Source: Devosia equisanguinis
GTDB taxonomy: Bacteria > Pseudomonadota > Alphaproteobacteria > Rhizobiales > Devosiaceae
Direction: 5' to 3'
Length of the DNA: 64,000 nucleotides
Assembly: GCF_900631955.1 (NCBI RefSeq)
Contig: NZ_UZWD01000040.1
Location: 24,171 to 88,170 of the forward strand
How positions within the stretch are numbered: position 1 is the first letter of the stretch; the number at the start of each line of letters is the position of its first letter. The position numbers and the translations under genes were made by a program. Below, in pieces: positions 8,159-16,897 of the stretch. The notes below the pieces were generated by a model. It did not search any database. It had not been told where the DNA came from and was given only the letters and a program-made list of their open reading frames with translations.

Positions 8159-11053
8159 CTACTCCGCCGCGCGGGTCGCAAAGTGCGGGCGGCGGTCCAT
8201 GACTTCCTTGAGATAGGTGCCGGTATGCGAGCGCGGATTAGCGGCGACCTCTTCGGGCGTGCCGATCGCCACGATCTCGCCGCCGCCATCGCCGCCTTCG
8301 GGACCGAGATCGATGATCCAATCGGCGGTCTTGATGACTTCGAGATTGTGCTCGATGACGACCACGGTATTGCCGCCCTCGACCAACTCATGCAGCACCT
8401 CGAGCAGCTTGGCCACGTCGTGGAAATGCAGGCCCGTGGTCGGCTCGTCCAGCATGTAGAGCGTGCGCCCGGTAGCCCGTTTGCTGAGTTCCTTGGAGAG
8501 TTTGACGCGCTGCGCCTCGCCGCCCGATAGGGTGGTGGCCGGTTGCCCGACCTTGACATAGCCAAGGCCGACGCGCTGCAGCGTGGCGAACTTGTCGCGG
8601 ATGACCGGCACGGCCGAGAAGAACTCGACGCCTTCGTCGATGGTCATGTCGAGCACGTCGGAGATCGACTTGCCCTTGAACTGGACTTCCAGCGTCTCGC
8701 GATTGTAGCGCTTGCCCTTGCAGACATCGCAGGTGACGTAAACGTCGGGCAGGAAGTGCATTTCGATCTTGAGGACGCCATCGCCCTCGCATTTTTCGCA
8801 GCGGCCGCCCTTGACGTTGAAGGAGAAGCGACCCGGCCCATAGCCGCGCGTCTTGGCTTCCGGCAGGCCGGCAAACCACTCGCGTAGCGGGGTGAAGGCG
8901 CCGGTATAGGTGGCCGGATTGGAGCGCGGCGTGCGGCCAATCGGCGACTGGTCGATATCGATGACCTTGTCGAGGAATTCGAGGCCGGTGAGCGATTCAT
9001 GTGGCGCCGGCACGACGCGCGCGCCGTTCAGACGGCGGGCGATGGCCTGGTACATGGTGTCGATCATCAGCGTCGACTTGCCGCCGCCGCTGACGCCGGT
9101 AATAGCGACGAACAGGCCGAGCGGCACATCGACCGAGACATTTTTCAGATTGTTACCCGTCGCGCCCTTGATGGAGAGCGCCTTGCCCTTCTTGCCTTCG
9201 CGCCGTTCGGCCGGCACCGGAATACCCATGCGACCGGAGAGATATTTGCCGGTGAGCGAGTCCGGGTGATTGAGAATATCCTGCGGCGTGCCCTCGGCAA
9301 CGATATTACCGCCATTGACGCCGGCGCCCGGGCCGATATCGAGCACATAATCGGCGGTGAGGATCGCGTCCTCGTCGTGCTCGACGACGATGACAGTATT
9401 GCCGAGGTCACGCAGGCGCTGCAGCGTTTCGAGCAGGCGGGAATTGTCGCGCTGATGCAGGCCGATGGAAGGCTCGTCGAGCACATAAAGCACGCCGGTG
9501 AGGCCCGAACCGATCTGGCTGGCCAAGCGAATGCGCTGGCTTTCGCCACCCGAGAGCGTGCCGGAATTGCGCGACATGGACAGGTATTCAAGGCCCACGT
9601 CGTTGAGGAACTTCAGCCGCTCGCGGATTTCCTTGAGGATGCGCTCGCCGATCTGGCTCTGGGTGGCGTTGAGCTTGGCCGAGAGCTCGTTGAACCACGT
9701 ACTGGCATTGCGGATCGACATCTCGGTGACCTGGCCGATATGGAGACCATCGATCTTGACTGCGAGCGATTCCGGCTTGAGGCGATAGCCACCGCAGGCC
9801 ACGCAGGGTTTGGCCGACATGTATTTTTCGATCTCTTCGCGCATGCCGGCGCTTTCGGTTTCCTTGTAGCGGCGCTCAAGGTTGCCGATGACGCCTTCAA
9901 AGACCTTTGAGGTCTTGTACTGGCGCAGGCCATCGTCATAGACGAAGTCGATCTTGGTCTTGTCGGTGCCGTAGAGCACGGCGTGTTGCACCTCGAAGGG
10001 TAGCTGGTTCCAGGCGGTGCCGGTCGAAGCACCGTAATACTTCACCACAGCCGAGAGGGTCTGCTGGTAGTATGGAGCGCTGGTCTTGGACCAGGGCAGG
10101 ATGGCGCCGTCACGCAGCGAGAGCGTAGGATCGGGCACGATCTGGTCAGGGTCGATCTTCTGCTCGGTGCCGAGACCATCACAGACCGGGCAGGCGCCGA
10201 ACGGATTGTTGAACGAGAACAGCCGCGGTTCGATTTCGGCAATGGTGAAGCCGGAGACCGGACAGGCGAACTTTTCCGAGAAGGTGATCTGGCGCGGCGT
10301 GCCATCCTCGTTCTGTTCATCGGCAAATTCGACCAGGGCGATACCCTCGGCAAGCTTCAGCGCGGTTTCGAAGCTTTCGGCGAGGCGACCGGAAATGTCG
10401 GGAGACACGACGAGGCGGTCGACCACCACCTCAATGTCATGCTTGTACTTCTTGTCGAGCGCCGGAGCGTCTTCGATCTCGTGATATTCGCCATCGATCT
10501 TGACGCGCTGGAAGCCCTTGCGCATCAGGTCGGCCAGTTCCTTCTTGAACTCGCCCTTGCGGCCGCGCGCGATGGGGGCCAGCAGATAGAGCCGTGTGCC
10601 CTCCGGCAGCCCCAGGGTGCGATCCACCATTTGCGACACGGTCTGGCTTTCGATCGGCAGGCCGGTGGCCGGCGAATAGGGAATGCCGACGCGCGCATAA
10701 AGCAGGCGCAGATAGTCGTAGATTTCGGTGACAGTACCCACGGTGGAGCGCGGATTGCGGCTGGTCGTCTTCTGCTCGATGGAAATGGCGGGCGAGAGGC
10801 CTTCGATGTGCTCGACATCAGGCTTCTGCATCATTTCGAGAAACTGGCGCGCATAGGCAGAGAGCGACTCCACATAGCGGCGCTGACCCTCGGCATAGAT
10901 GGTGTCGAAGGCGAGCGAAGACTTGCCCGAGCCGGAAAGCCCCGTCATCACGATCAGGCTGTCGCGCGGCAATCTGACGTCGATGCCTTTGAGATTGTGC
11001 TCACGGGCACCGCGCACGACGATTTCGCGGTTGAGGCTCGGCTTTTCGGTCAT
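8159..11053 (-). CDS. uvrA: UvrA, excinuclease ABC subunit A
   Basis: 964 residues from the ATG at 11053; the longer frame adds 26 unlikely residues. Two ABC ATPase halves are visible: [34 protein letters not shown] at the N-terminus (first Walker A) and [10 protein letters not shown] (second Walker A). Both signature motifs, [12 protein letters not shown] and [11 protein letters not shown], and zinc-finger cysteines ([32 protein letters not shown]) are present. UvrA dimers scan DNA for bulky lesions and load UvrB in nucleotide excision repair. A LexA-type box lies 107 bp upstream, so SOS induction is expected. Confidence 0.98.
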   Translation of the reverse strand: MTEKPSLNREIVVRGAREHNLKGIDVRLPRDSLIVMTGLSGSGKSSLAFDTIYAEGQRRYVESLSAYARQFLEMMQKPDVEHIEGLSPAISIEQKTTSRNPRSTVGTVTEIYDYLRLLYARVGIPYSPATGLPIESQTVSQMVDRTLGLPEGTRLYLLAPIARGRKGEFKKELADLMRKGFQRVKIDGEYHEIEDAPALDKKYKHDIEVVVDRLVVSPDISGRLAESFETALKLAEGIALVEFADEQNEDGTPRQITFSEKFACPVSGFTIAEIEPRLFSFNNPFGACPVCDGLGTEQKIDPDQIVPDPTLSLRDGAILPWSKTSAPYYQQTLSAVVKYYGASTGTAWNQLPFEVQHAVLYGTDKTKIDFVYDDGLRQYKTSKVFEGVIGNLERRYKETESAGMREEIEKYMSAKPCVACGGYRLKPESLAVKIDGLHIGQVTEMSIRNASTWFNELSAKLNATQSQIGERILKEIRERLKFLNDVGLEYLSMSRNSGTLSGGESQRIRLASQIGSGLTGVLYVLDEPSIGLHQRDNSRLLETLQRLRDLGNTVIVVEHDEDAILTADYVLDIGPGAGVNGGNIVAEGTPQDILNHPDSLTGKYLSGRMGIPVPAERREGKKGKALSIKGATGNNLKNVSVDVPLGLFVAITGVSGGGKSTLMIDTMYQAIARRLNGARVVPAPHESLTGLEFLDKVIDIDQSPIGRTPRSNPATYTGAFTPLREWFAGLPEAKTRGYGPGRFSFNVKGGRCEKCEGDGVLKIEMHFLPDVYVTCDVCKGKRYNRETLEVQFKGKSISDVLDMTIDEGVEFFSAVPVIRDKFATLQRVGLGYVKVGQPATTLSGGEAQRVKLSKELSKRATGRTLYMLDEPTTGLHFHDVAKLLEVLHELVEGGNTVVVIEHNLEVIKTADWIIDLGPEGGDGGGEIVAIGTPEEVAANPRSHTGTYLKEVMDRRPHFATRAAE

Positions 11054-11159
11054 ATTTGGTCCAATTGCTCGCGCCGCGGGACAGACGGCTGGCGAAGTCA
11101 CACAGATATGCTCCCCACCCCCATGCTGCAAGTCAACTCACCGCTGGAGACAGGTTCAG

Positions 11160-11174
11160 GAACATAACCAGAAC
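11160..11174 (-). promoter_or_regulatory. LexA (SOS) box upstream of uvrA
   Basis: GAACATAACCAGAAC is an exact GAAC-N7-GAAC direct repeat, the alphaproteobacterial LexA site (reverse complement GTTC-N7-GTTC). It lies 107 bp before the uvrA start. An overlapping GTTCAGGAAC adds an inverted half-site. Confidence 0.8.
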
Positions 11175-11232
11175 GATAAGGATTCGGTCAAGCCGGGATA
11201 AGCAAGGCTACCGACAGGATGTGTCAGCAGCC

Positions 11233-12072
11233 TCAGCGCTGGCGCAAAGTCCACCAGAACAGGCCGGCGATCTTGCGCCAGTCGGCATCGCCCGGCGGCG
11301 GCATGAAGGCCCTGCCCTCCGCCTTCCAGCGGGCCAGCTGCCGCTCGGTAATGACGATCCCGGCAAAGGCAGGCCGCAATTTGGGCGATAGCGCCGCAAT
11401 GGCGATCCGGGCCTTCTGCAGATGCTCTTCGGCCAGTTCGGCAATCTGGCTCAGGGCGGCATGCAGGCCCTCGCTCTCCAGGCCGGAGAATACTTCGCCT
11501 TCCTGCACGCCATTGGCGGCGAGAATGGACCAGGGCAGCATGATGCGCCCTTGGGCCGCGATATAGCCGAAGGCACGCAGATGACCGACCATGGCCTGAG
11601 CGACGCCGAGATGGCCAGCCGCATCGCCCGGCTCCACCGGCTCGCCGCCATTGAGGATCATGGCGGAAAGCTGCAACAGGGTCGAAGCGGTTTCACCGGC
11701 ATAGCCCTCGAAACTCTCGAGGTCGGGCATGGGGTCGTCATAAAGATCGAACCGACGTGCGCCGATCAGGCGCTGCAGTGTGCCTGCGGGCAATTTGTAG
11801 CGCGCCATGGTATCGAGCAGCGCATCGGCGAGCGGATTTTGCCTGACTTCGCCATGCCCCTGCCCGCTCAGCGCATCATTCCACCATTGCAGCCGGATTT
11901 CGCCTGGCTGCGGGCCGGACACCCGTTCACGAATGGCGGCGACATCAGCAGCGAAAGCCAGGATGGCGGCGACATGCGGCCGCGCCTCGGCGGGCAGAAC
12001 GAGCGCGGCGAGATAGCGGTCGTGGTCGGACTGACGCAGGGCATCCAGCGCGAAATCGTGGCTGGTGGGCAT
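11233..12072 (-). CDS. squalene/phytoene synthase-like protein, NDUFAF6-type
   Basis: 279 residues of the isoprenoid-synthase trans-prenyl fold: RYLAALVLPAEARPHVAAILAFAADVA, RLQWWNDAL, and FEGYAGETASTLLQLSA are the usual family blocks. The paired D-x-x-x-D motifs that bind prenyl diphosphate in true synthases are not intact (AADVAAIRERVS replaces the first). That pattern is shared with human NDUFAF6, a respiratory complex I assembly factor. The gene directly follows an NDUFAF3-like gene (stop and start overlap at 12072) in the yajC-secDF unit. A complex I assembly role is inferred; carotenoid or hopanoid synthesis is unlikely without partner genes. Confidence 0.72.
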   Translation of the reverse strand: MPTSHDFALDALRQSDHDRYLAALVLPAEARPHVAAILAFAADVAAIRERVSGPQPGEIRLQWWNDALSGQGHGEVRQNPLADALLDTMARYKLPAGTLQRLIGARRFDLYDDPMPDLESFEGYAGETASTLLQLSAMILNGGEPVEPGDAAGHLGVAQAMVGHLRAFGYIAAQGRIMLPWSILAANGVQEGEVFSGLESEGLHAALSQIAELAEEHLQKARIAIAALSPKLRPAFAGIVITERQLARWKAEGRAFMPPPGDADWRKIAGLFWWTLRQR

Positions 12073-12476
12073 CAGCGCGCCTTTTCGACCGCGATCAAAG
12101 CGGCGGCCACCGCGCGGTCTTCCGCCAGCAGCACATTATAGGTGCGAATGGCGCCACCGGTCTGGGTGGCTTCAACAATAATGCCGCGCTCGCGCAAAGC
12201 AGCTCGAATGGTGGGGTCGATGGCGACGATGTCGGTTCCGAGACCAATCAGCAGCACGTTGATGTCATCGGCCTGATCGAGAACCGGCTGCAACGCGTCC
12301 AGCGTCAACGCGGCGGCGGAATGCACAGGCCAGGCGATCATGCCGGTCGGCAGGCAGAGCAGCGAGCCCTTGTGCGACATGTCGGCAAAGCGAAAGCCGC
12401 CATTGCCATAGGCGTCAATGCCCACCTGTTGGGGAAATTTGCCGAAGGACGGGGATTGGTCAGGATCAACGTGCAT
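12072..12476 (-). CDS. Mth938/DUF498-domain protein, NDUFAF3-type
   Basis: 134 residues of the Mth938-like fold, marked by IDAYGNGGFRFADMSHKGSLLCLPTG, VLLIGLGTDI and the C-terminal MQTGGAIRTYNVLLAEDR-like block (here TQTGGAIRTYNVLLAE). The family includes human NDUFAF3, which with NDUFAF4 helps build the Q module of respiratory complex I. It follows secDF after a 161-bp gap and overlaps the NDUFAF6-like gene by one base. Known family plus conserved neighbours support a membrane-complex assembly role in the cytoplasm or at the inner membrane. Confidence 0.8.
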   Translation of the reverse strand: MHVDPDQSPSFGKFPQQVGIDAYGNGGFRFADMSHKGSLLCLPTGMIAWPVHSAAALTLDALQPVLDQADDINVLLIGLGTDIVAIDPTIRAALRERGIIVEATQTGGAIRTYNVLLAEDRAVAAALIAVEKAR

Positions 12477-12514
12477 TTGACTTCACCTCGTAAGCAAACT
12501 CACGCCGCGCGTCA

Positions 12515-12535
12515 CCCCCGGGCCTGGCCCGAGGG
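12515..12535. repeat. dispersed palindrome, copy 2
   Basis: Imperfect copy with arms CCCCCGGGC and GCCCGAGGG, in the 161-bp gap between secDF and the DUF498 gene. A degenerate half (CAGACCCGGGAGCGACGAG) lies nearby at about 12574-12593. See 8070-8090 for the best copy. Confidence 0.6.
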
Positions 12536-12637
12536 TTCTGTTTTCGCGGTTGGCATCGCAAGCGCTCTCAGTTCAGACCCGGGAGCGACGAGCAGCGGGG
12601 GAGACGACAGCAGCCGTCCAGACAGGACGGCTCGGCG

Positions 12638-15202
12638 CTAGACCGAGGCGCCATCCATGGGCTTTTTCTTCTTGTCGGTTTGGGCCTGCTCTTCCTCTTC
12701 AGATTTCTGCTTGAGGCCGAAATTGATGAGGATGGGACCGTTGATGATGACCGACGAATACATGCCGACCAGCGAACCGAAGGTCATGGCGATGGTGAAG
12801 CTGCGGAGCGCCTCGCCGCCGAAGAACACCAGCGGCAGCAGCGCCAGAAGCAGTGTGAACTGCGTCAAGGACGTACGCACGATCGTCTGGTTGATCGAAA
12901 GATCGATCAGATCAGGCAGTGGCATCTTGCGGTGTTTGCGCAGATTTTCACGAATACGGTCGGAGACCACCACGGTTTCGTTGAGCGAGATACCGACCAG
13001 CGTCAGCACCGCAGCGATGGAACTGAGGTTGAACTCCATTCCAGTCAACGAGAACAGGCCGATCGTCATGATCAAGTCGTGCGAGGTCGTCGTCACGGCG
13101 GCCAGCGCGAACTGCCACTCGAAGCGGAACCAGATGTAGATGAGGATACAGACCAGCGCGATGATCACGGCGATGGTGCCGGTCCAGGCGAGTTCACCCG
13201 ACACGGTACCGCTCACAGCCTCGACGCGGCGCACCTCGTAATTGTCCGAGGCCAAGGCTTGCTGCACCTGCTGCACCGCTGCCTGGTCAGCCGACTGGCC
13301 GCCCTCCTGCGCCTGCACGCGAACAAGAACGTCTTGCGGCGTTCCAAAGCCCTGCACCTGGATTTCGCCCAGCGACAACCCGCTCAGCCGCTCGCGGACC
13401 TGGCCGACATCGGCCGGACCGCCAACATGCTGCACTTCGATGGCGGTGCCACCGACAAAGTCGATGCCCAGATTGAAGCCCTTGGTGAAGGCGGAGCCGA
13501 GGGAAACCAGCGTCATGATGATCGACAGCGCGATGACGACGCGCGAAATCTTCATGAACGGGATCTTGGTGCCGTCGGGAATGAAGCGGAAATGCTGGAT
13601 CTTGAGCTTCTTGGGACGAACGCGCTTGTACCAGAGGTTCACCTGGTAGGAGGTAACCGTGTAGGAGGTAAAGAGCGAGGTCAGGATGCCGAGGCCCAGT
13701 GTGACCGCAAAGCCCTGGATCGGGCCGGAGCCCATGAAATAGAGCACCACGGCGGCAACAAGCTGCGTCAGGTGCGAGTCGATGATGGTGCCCCAGGCAC
13801 GCTCGAAACCGGCATTGATCGCCTGCAGCGGCGACTTTCCGGATGCCTGTTCCTCTCGCATGCGTTCGTAAATCAGCACGTTGGCGTCCACCGCCATGCC
13901 GATGGTCAGAACGATACCGGCAATACCCGGCAGGGTCAGCGTCGCCCCGAGGGTCGACAGCGCGGCGAAGATCAGGATGATGTTGAGGATCAGCGAGACA
14001 TTGGCGAACACGCCCCAGACGCCATAGGCGGCGACCATGAAGGCGAGAACGAGCACCGCGGCGACGACACCGGCGGTGAAGCCGGCCTGGATGGAGTCGG
14101 CACCGAGGCTGGCATCGACCGTGCGTTCCTCGATCACGTCAAGGCTGGCCGGCAGTGCACCGGCACGCAACAGCACGGCAAGGTCATTGGCCGAGGCAGT
14201 GGTAAAGCTGCCGCTGATCTGGCCGGAACCACCGGTAATCGGCTGCTGGATGACGGGCGCGGTGATGACGGTGTCGTCGAGGACGATGGCGAAGCGCTGA
14301 CCGACATTTTTCGAGGTCAGCTCGCCGAAGGTGATGGCGCCACGCGTGTCGAACTTGAAGCTGACGACGGGAATGCCGCGCTGCTGGTCATAGGCCGGCT
14401 GCGCATCGACCAGGGATTCGCCGCCGATGGCGACATCTTCGTAAAGCAGTTCGCGGCCACCATCCTGGCTAGGCAGGATCATGGTGCCGACCGGCAGGCC
14501 CTGGGCCTCGGCCTGTGCGGCAGAGAGACCGGGATAGACCATATGGAAGGTCAGGCGCGCGGTCTGGGAAATGATGTTCTTGAGGCGCTCGCTGTCGCCA
14601 AAGCCCGGCACCTGCACCATGACGCGGGTATCGCCCTGGCGCTGGATGGTGGGTTCGGTGGTGCCCAGTTCGTCGATGCGGGAACGGATGACTTCCATCG
14701 ACTGCGCCACCAGCGAGCTCATGCGCTGGGTGATGCCTTCGGGCGTAAGGGTAACGGTCAGCTTGCCATCGGGCGTTTCACCGAAGCTCAGTTCGTCAAC
14801 GCCGGTGCCGGCACCGAAGATGTTATTGCTCAGCGTGTTCTGGAGACCGCGAATGGCGGTCTCGGCCTGAGCCTTCTGGTTCGGATCGGTCAGCTCGATG
14901 GTGATGGTATTGCTGGCGACATCGGTGGTGATGATGTTGCCGATGCCATTCTGCGTCGCCAGGACATTGCGCGCATCACGACGCACATCGCTCAGCCGCT
15001 GGGTAACGATCCCCTGCCGGTTGACTTCGAGCAGCAAGTGCGAACCGCCCTGCAAATCGAGACCGAGCACCAGACCCGGCTTGGGCAGCCAGCCAGGAAG
15101 GGCATCCTGAACCGATTTGGGCAGGAAGTTTGGAGCGGCAAGGAGAATACCCGCGATCGCGACAAACAGGATGATGAATACGCGGAACGGCGACTGATGC
15201 AT
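12638..15202 (-). CDS. secDF: SecDF fusion, protein translocase accessory subunits
   Basis: 854 residues, SecD and SecF joined in one chain. The SecD half has an N-terminal membrane segment, LGLDLQGGSHLLLEV, a large periplasmic P1 domain and the GIVLTIGMAVDANVLIYERMREE segment. The SecF half starts near residue 540 (ISRVVIALSIIMTLVS, FNLGIDFVGGTAIEV) and ends with LTLVGISLNETVVVSDRIREN. Twelve membrane segments are expected. The proton-driven complex pulls proteins through SecYEG to the periplasm. It follows yajC after 61 bp, the standard order. Confidence 0.98.
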   Translation of the reverse strand: MHQSPFRVFIILFVAIAGILLAAPNFLPKSVQDALPGWLPKPGLVLGLDLQGGSHLLLEVNRQGIVTQRLSDVRRDARNVLATQNGIGNIITTDVASNTITIELTDPNQKAQAETAIRGLQNTLSNNIFGAGTGVDELSFGETPDGKLTVTLTPEGITQRMSSLVAQSMEVIRSRIDELGTTEPTIQRQGDTRVMVQVPGFGDSERLKNIISQTARLTFHMVYPGLSAAQAEAQGLPVGTMILPSQDGGRELLYEDVAIGGESLVDAQPAYDQQRGIPVVSFKFDTRGAITFGELTSKNVGQRFAIVLDDTVITAPVIQQPITGGSGQISGSFTTASANDLAVLLRAGALPASLDVIEERTVDASLGADSIQAGFTAGVVAAVLVLAFMVAAYGVWGVFANVSLILNIILIFAALSTLGATLTLPGIAGIVLTIGMAVDANVLIYERMREEQASGKSPLQAINAGFERAWGTIIDSHLTQLVAAVVLYFMGSGPIQGFAVTLGLGILTSLFTSYTVTSYQVNLWYKRVRPKKLKIQHFRFIPDGTKIPFMKISRVVIALSIIMTLVSLGSAFTKGFNLGIDFVGGTAIEVQHVGGPADVGQVRERLSGLSLGEIQVQGFGTPQDVLVRVQAQEGGQSADQAAVQQVQQALASDNYEVRRVEAVSGTVSGELAWTGTIAVIIALVCILIYIWFRFEWQFALAAVTTTSHDLIMTIGLFSLTGMEFNLSSIAAVLTLVGISLNETVVVSDRIRENLRKHRKMPLPDLIDLSINQTIVRTSLTQFTLLLALLPLVFFGGEALRSFTIAMTFGSLVGMYSSVIINGPILINFGLKQKSEEEEQAQTDKKKKPMDGASV

Positions 15203-15263
15203 CGAAAAGGCGTCCTAAAAGGCAGAAAGCCGGAGCCCGGTATGGGCCCCGGCCGAAGCGGGA

Positions 15264-15611
15264 TCAAGCCGGCTTGTTATCGTTGACCGGCTCGGACTTG
15301 GAGCGCACATCGGCAATCATGCCGCGCACCACCTTGACCTTGACGCCCTGGGAGACCTCGACTTCAAGATCTTCACCATCGACTGCCTTGGTCACCTTGC
15401 CGACGATGCCGCCGGTGGTCACCACGGTGTCGCCGCGACGGATGGCGCCGAGCATGGCCTGCTGTGCCTTGAGGCGCTTCTGCTGCGGACGGAAAATCAG
15501 CAGCCAGAAAATCAGCACGAGCAGCGCGATCGGCATCAGCTGGATGAAAATATCCGCCATACCTCCCGGAGCTGCGGCACCATCCTGCGCAAAAGCGGGC
15601 GTTACAAACAT
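15264..15611 (-). CDS. yajC: YajC, Sec translocase accessory membrane protein
   Basis: 115 residues with one membrane segment at about 24-41 (FIQLMPIALLVLIFWLLIFRPQQKRLK), the RPQQKR motif just after it, and the GDTVVTTGGIVGKV domain, all diagnostic of YajC. The strong ribosome-binding site AAGGAG sits 8 bp before the ATG. YajC associates with SecDF. It is the first gene of the yajC-secDF-DUF498-NDUFAF6-like unit, divergent from the DUF815 ATPase across about 200 bp. Confidence 0.97.
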   Translation of the reverse strand: MFVTPAFAQDGAAAPGGMADIFIQLMPIALLVLIFWLLIFRPQQKRLKAQQAMLGAIRRGDTVVTTGGIVGKVTKAVDGEDLEVEVSQGVKVKVVRGMIADVRSKSEPVNDNKPA

Positions 15612-15813
15612 CAGGCGGACTCCTTATCGGTTCTTCTTACATGTGGAGAATTGACGCGCCGGTGGGCATCGTCGTCAAAGCGCACTGGACGCAATTAGGG
15701 TCTCGTGCACTTGCACCCCGGCCAAAATCGCGCGGACTATACAGTTGGGCATTGCTGATTGCAAAGCCAATCGGGACAGCGAAAATGTCGCGCCAGACGG
15801 GAGAACGACACAG

Positions 15814-16680
15814 GTGAAGACCAAGGATTACCTCGCCAGGATCGCCGATGCGCTTGAGGAAATCGCCGCTACATTGGCGTTGTCGGAACAAGAGAACGAG
15901 AGGTTTTCATTGGCGGAAGCCAATGCCTATCACTGGCAAGGCGAAAGCGGCACCCTGCTTCCGGTCCCCAAAGTCAGCCGCGTGCCGCTCAACATGCTGC
16001 GCGGAATTGAGTCGGTGCGAGACATCCTGCTCAAGAATACCGAGCAGTTCGCGCGCGGCCATGGCGCCAACAACGCCTTGCTCTGGGGCGCCCGGGGCAT
16101 GGGCAAGAGTTCGCTGGTCAAGGCCATCCATGCCGACATCGAGCAGCGCGAGGGGTTCGAACGGCTGGTGCTGATCGAGATCGCCCGCGAGGACCTCGAG
16201 ACGCTCCCCGCATTGATGCGCATCATCGCGGGACTGCCGGCGCGCTTCGTCATCTTCTGCGACGATCTCAGCTTCGATGCCGGCGAAACCAGCTACAAAT
16301 CGCTCAAGACCATTCTCGATGGTGGGCTCGAAGGGCGGCCGGACAATGTGCTGTTCTACGCCACATCAAATCGGCGTCATCTGATGCCGCGCGACATGAT
16401 CGAGAACGAGAAATCGACGGCGATCAATCCCGGCGAGGCGGTGGAGGAAAAGGTATCGCTCTCCGACCGTTTCGGGCTGTGGCTGGGTTTCCACAATTCG
16501 AGCCAGGACACCTATCTCGAGATGGTCTCCGGCTATGCCGACTTCTATGAGCTTGCCATCGACGCCGAAACGCTACGCGCCCGCGCCATCGAATGGGCGG
16601 CGACACGCGGCTCGCGCTCGGGTCGCGTGGCTATTCAGCTGGTGCGGACGCTGGCGGGCGAAGAGGGAAAAGTGGTCTAG
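15814..16680 (+). CDS. DUF815-family AAA+ ATPase
   Basis: 288 residues from a GTG at 15814 preceded by GGGAG; a TTG 69 bp upstream in frame is the alternative start. Walker A is GARGMGKSS (about residue 93), Walker B FVIFCDDLSF, followed by the sensor-like FYATSNRRHLMPRDM and SLSDRFGLWL region with an arginine-finger candidate. DUF815 proteins are widespread AAA+ ATPases in proteobacteria, often annotated only as ATP-binding, with no established substrate. It converges on nlpD, separated by a shared terminator. Confidence 0.88.
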   Translation: MKTKDYLARIADALEEIAATLALSEQENERFSLAEANAYHWQGESGTLLPVPKVSRVPLNMLRGIESVRDILLKNTEQFARGHGANNALLWGARGMGKSSLVKAIHADIEQREGFERLVLIEIAREDLETLPALMRIIAGLPARFVIFCDDLSFDAGETSYKSLKTILDGGLEGRPDNVLFYATSNRRHLMPRDMIENEKSTAINPGEAVEEKVSLSDRFGLWLGFHNSSQDTYLEMVSGYADFYELAIDAETLRARAIEWAATRGSRSGRVAIQLVRTLAGEEGKVV

Positions 16681-16719
16681 GCGAGGGCAAATTAACGCGC
16701 TGCAAGAAGCCCCCACGCG

Positions 16720-16815
16720 GCCTCCCCCCTATAGGAGGGGGAGGAGCAGAGGCGTTTCATTTAGAGTACAGCGCACTCGATCAGTCTCTCCCCCTTCTGC
16801 AGGGGGAGGTTAGGT
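16720..16815. repeat. intergenic C5/G5 hairpin repeats
   Basis: Two hairpins with C-rich and G-rich arms: about 16722-16742 (CCTCCCCC, TATA-like loop, GGGGGAGG) and about 16789-16809 (CTCCCCCTT, loop, GCAGGGGGAGG). They resemble those at 5181-5330 and fill the gap between the DUF815 gene and the terminator before nlpD. Confidence 0.5.
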
Positions 16816-16844
16816 TGGGGTATTCTTTCGCACGCACCAAAAAC

Positions 16845-16877
16845 AAAAAAGGCCGGGGCACCACGCCCGGCCTTTTT
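16845..16877. terminator. bidirectional rho-independent terminator
   Basis: AAAAAAGGCCGGG and CCCGGCCTTTTT arms with a short GC-rich loop, flanked by A and T runs, so it can end transcripts from both sides: the DUF815 gene on plus and the scpA-to-nlpD unit on minus, whose last stop codon is 21 bp away. Confidence 0.9.
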
Positions 16878-16897
16878 GCATTCTGGAGGTCGTAAGG

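Noticed and set aside
11233..12072. Carotenoid or hopanoid biosynthesis gene
   Set aside because: The Asp-rich catalytic motifs are incomplete, no pathway partner is nearby, and the neighbour is a DUF498 gene typical of the complex I assembly pair.
12680..15286. 868-codon open frame on plus opposite secDF
   Set aside because: It is the exact antisense of a certain gene, with no family resemblance and a composition set by high third-position GC. Similar long antisense frames at 42907-46248 and 52644-55502 are rejected for the same reason.
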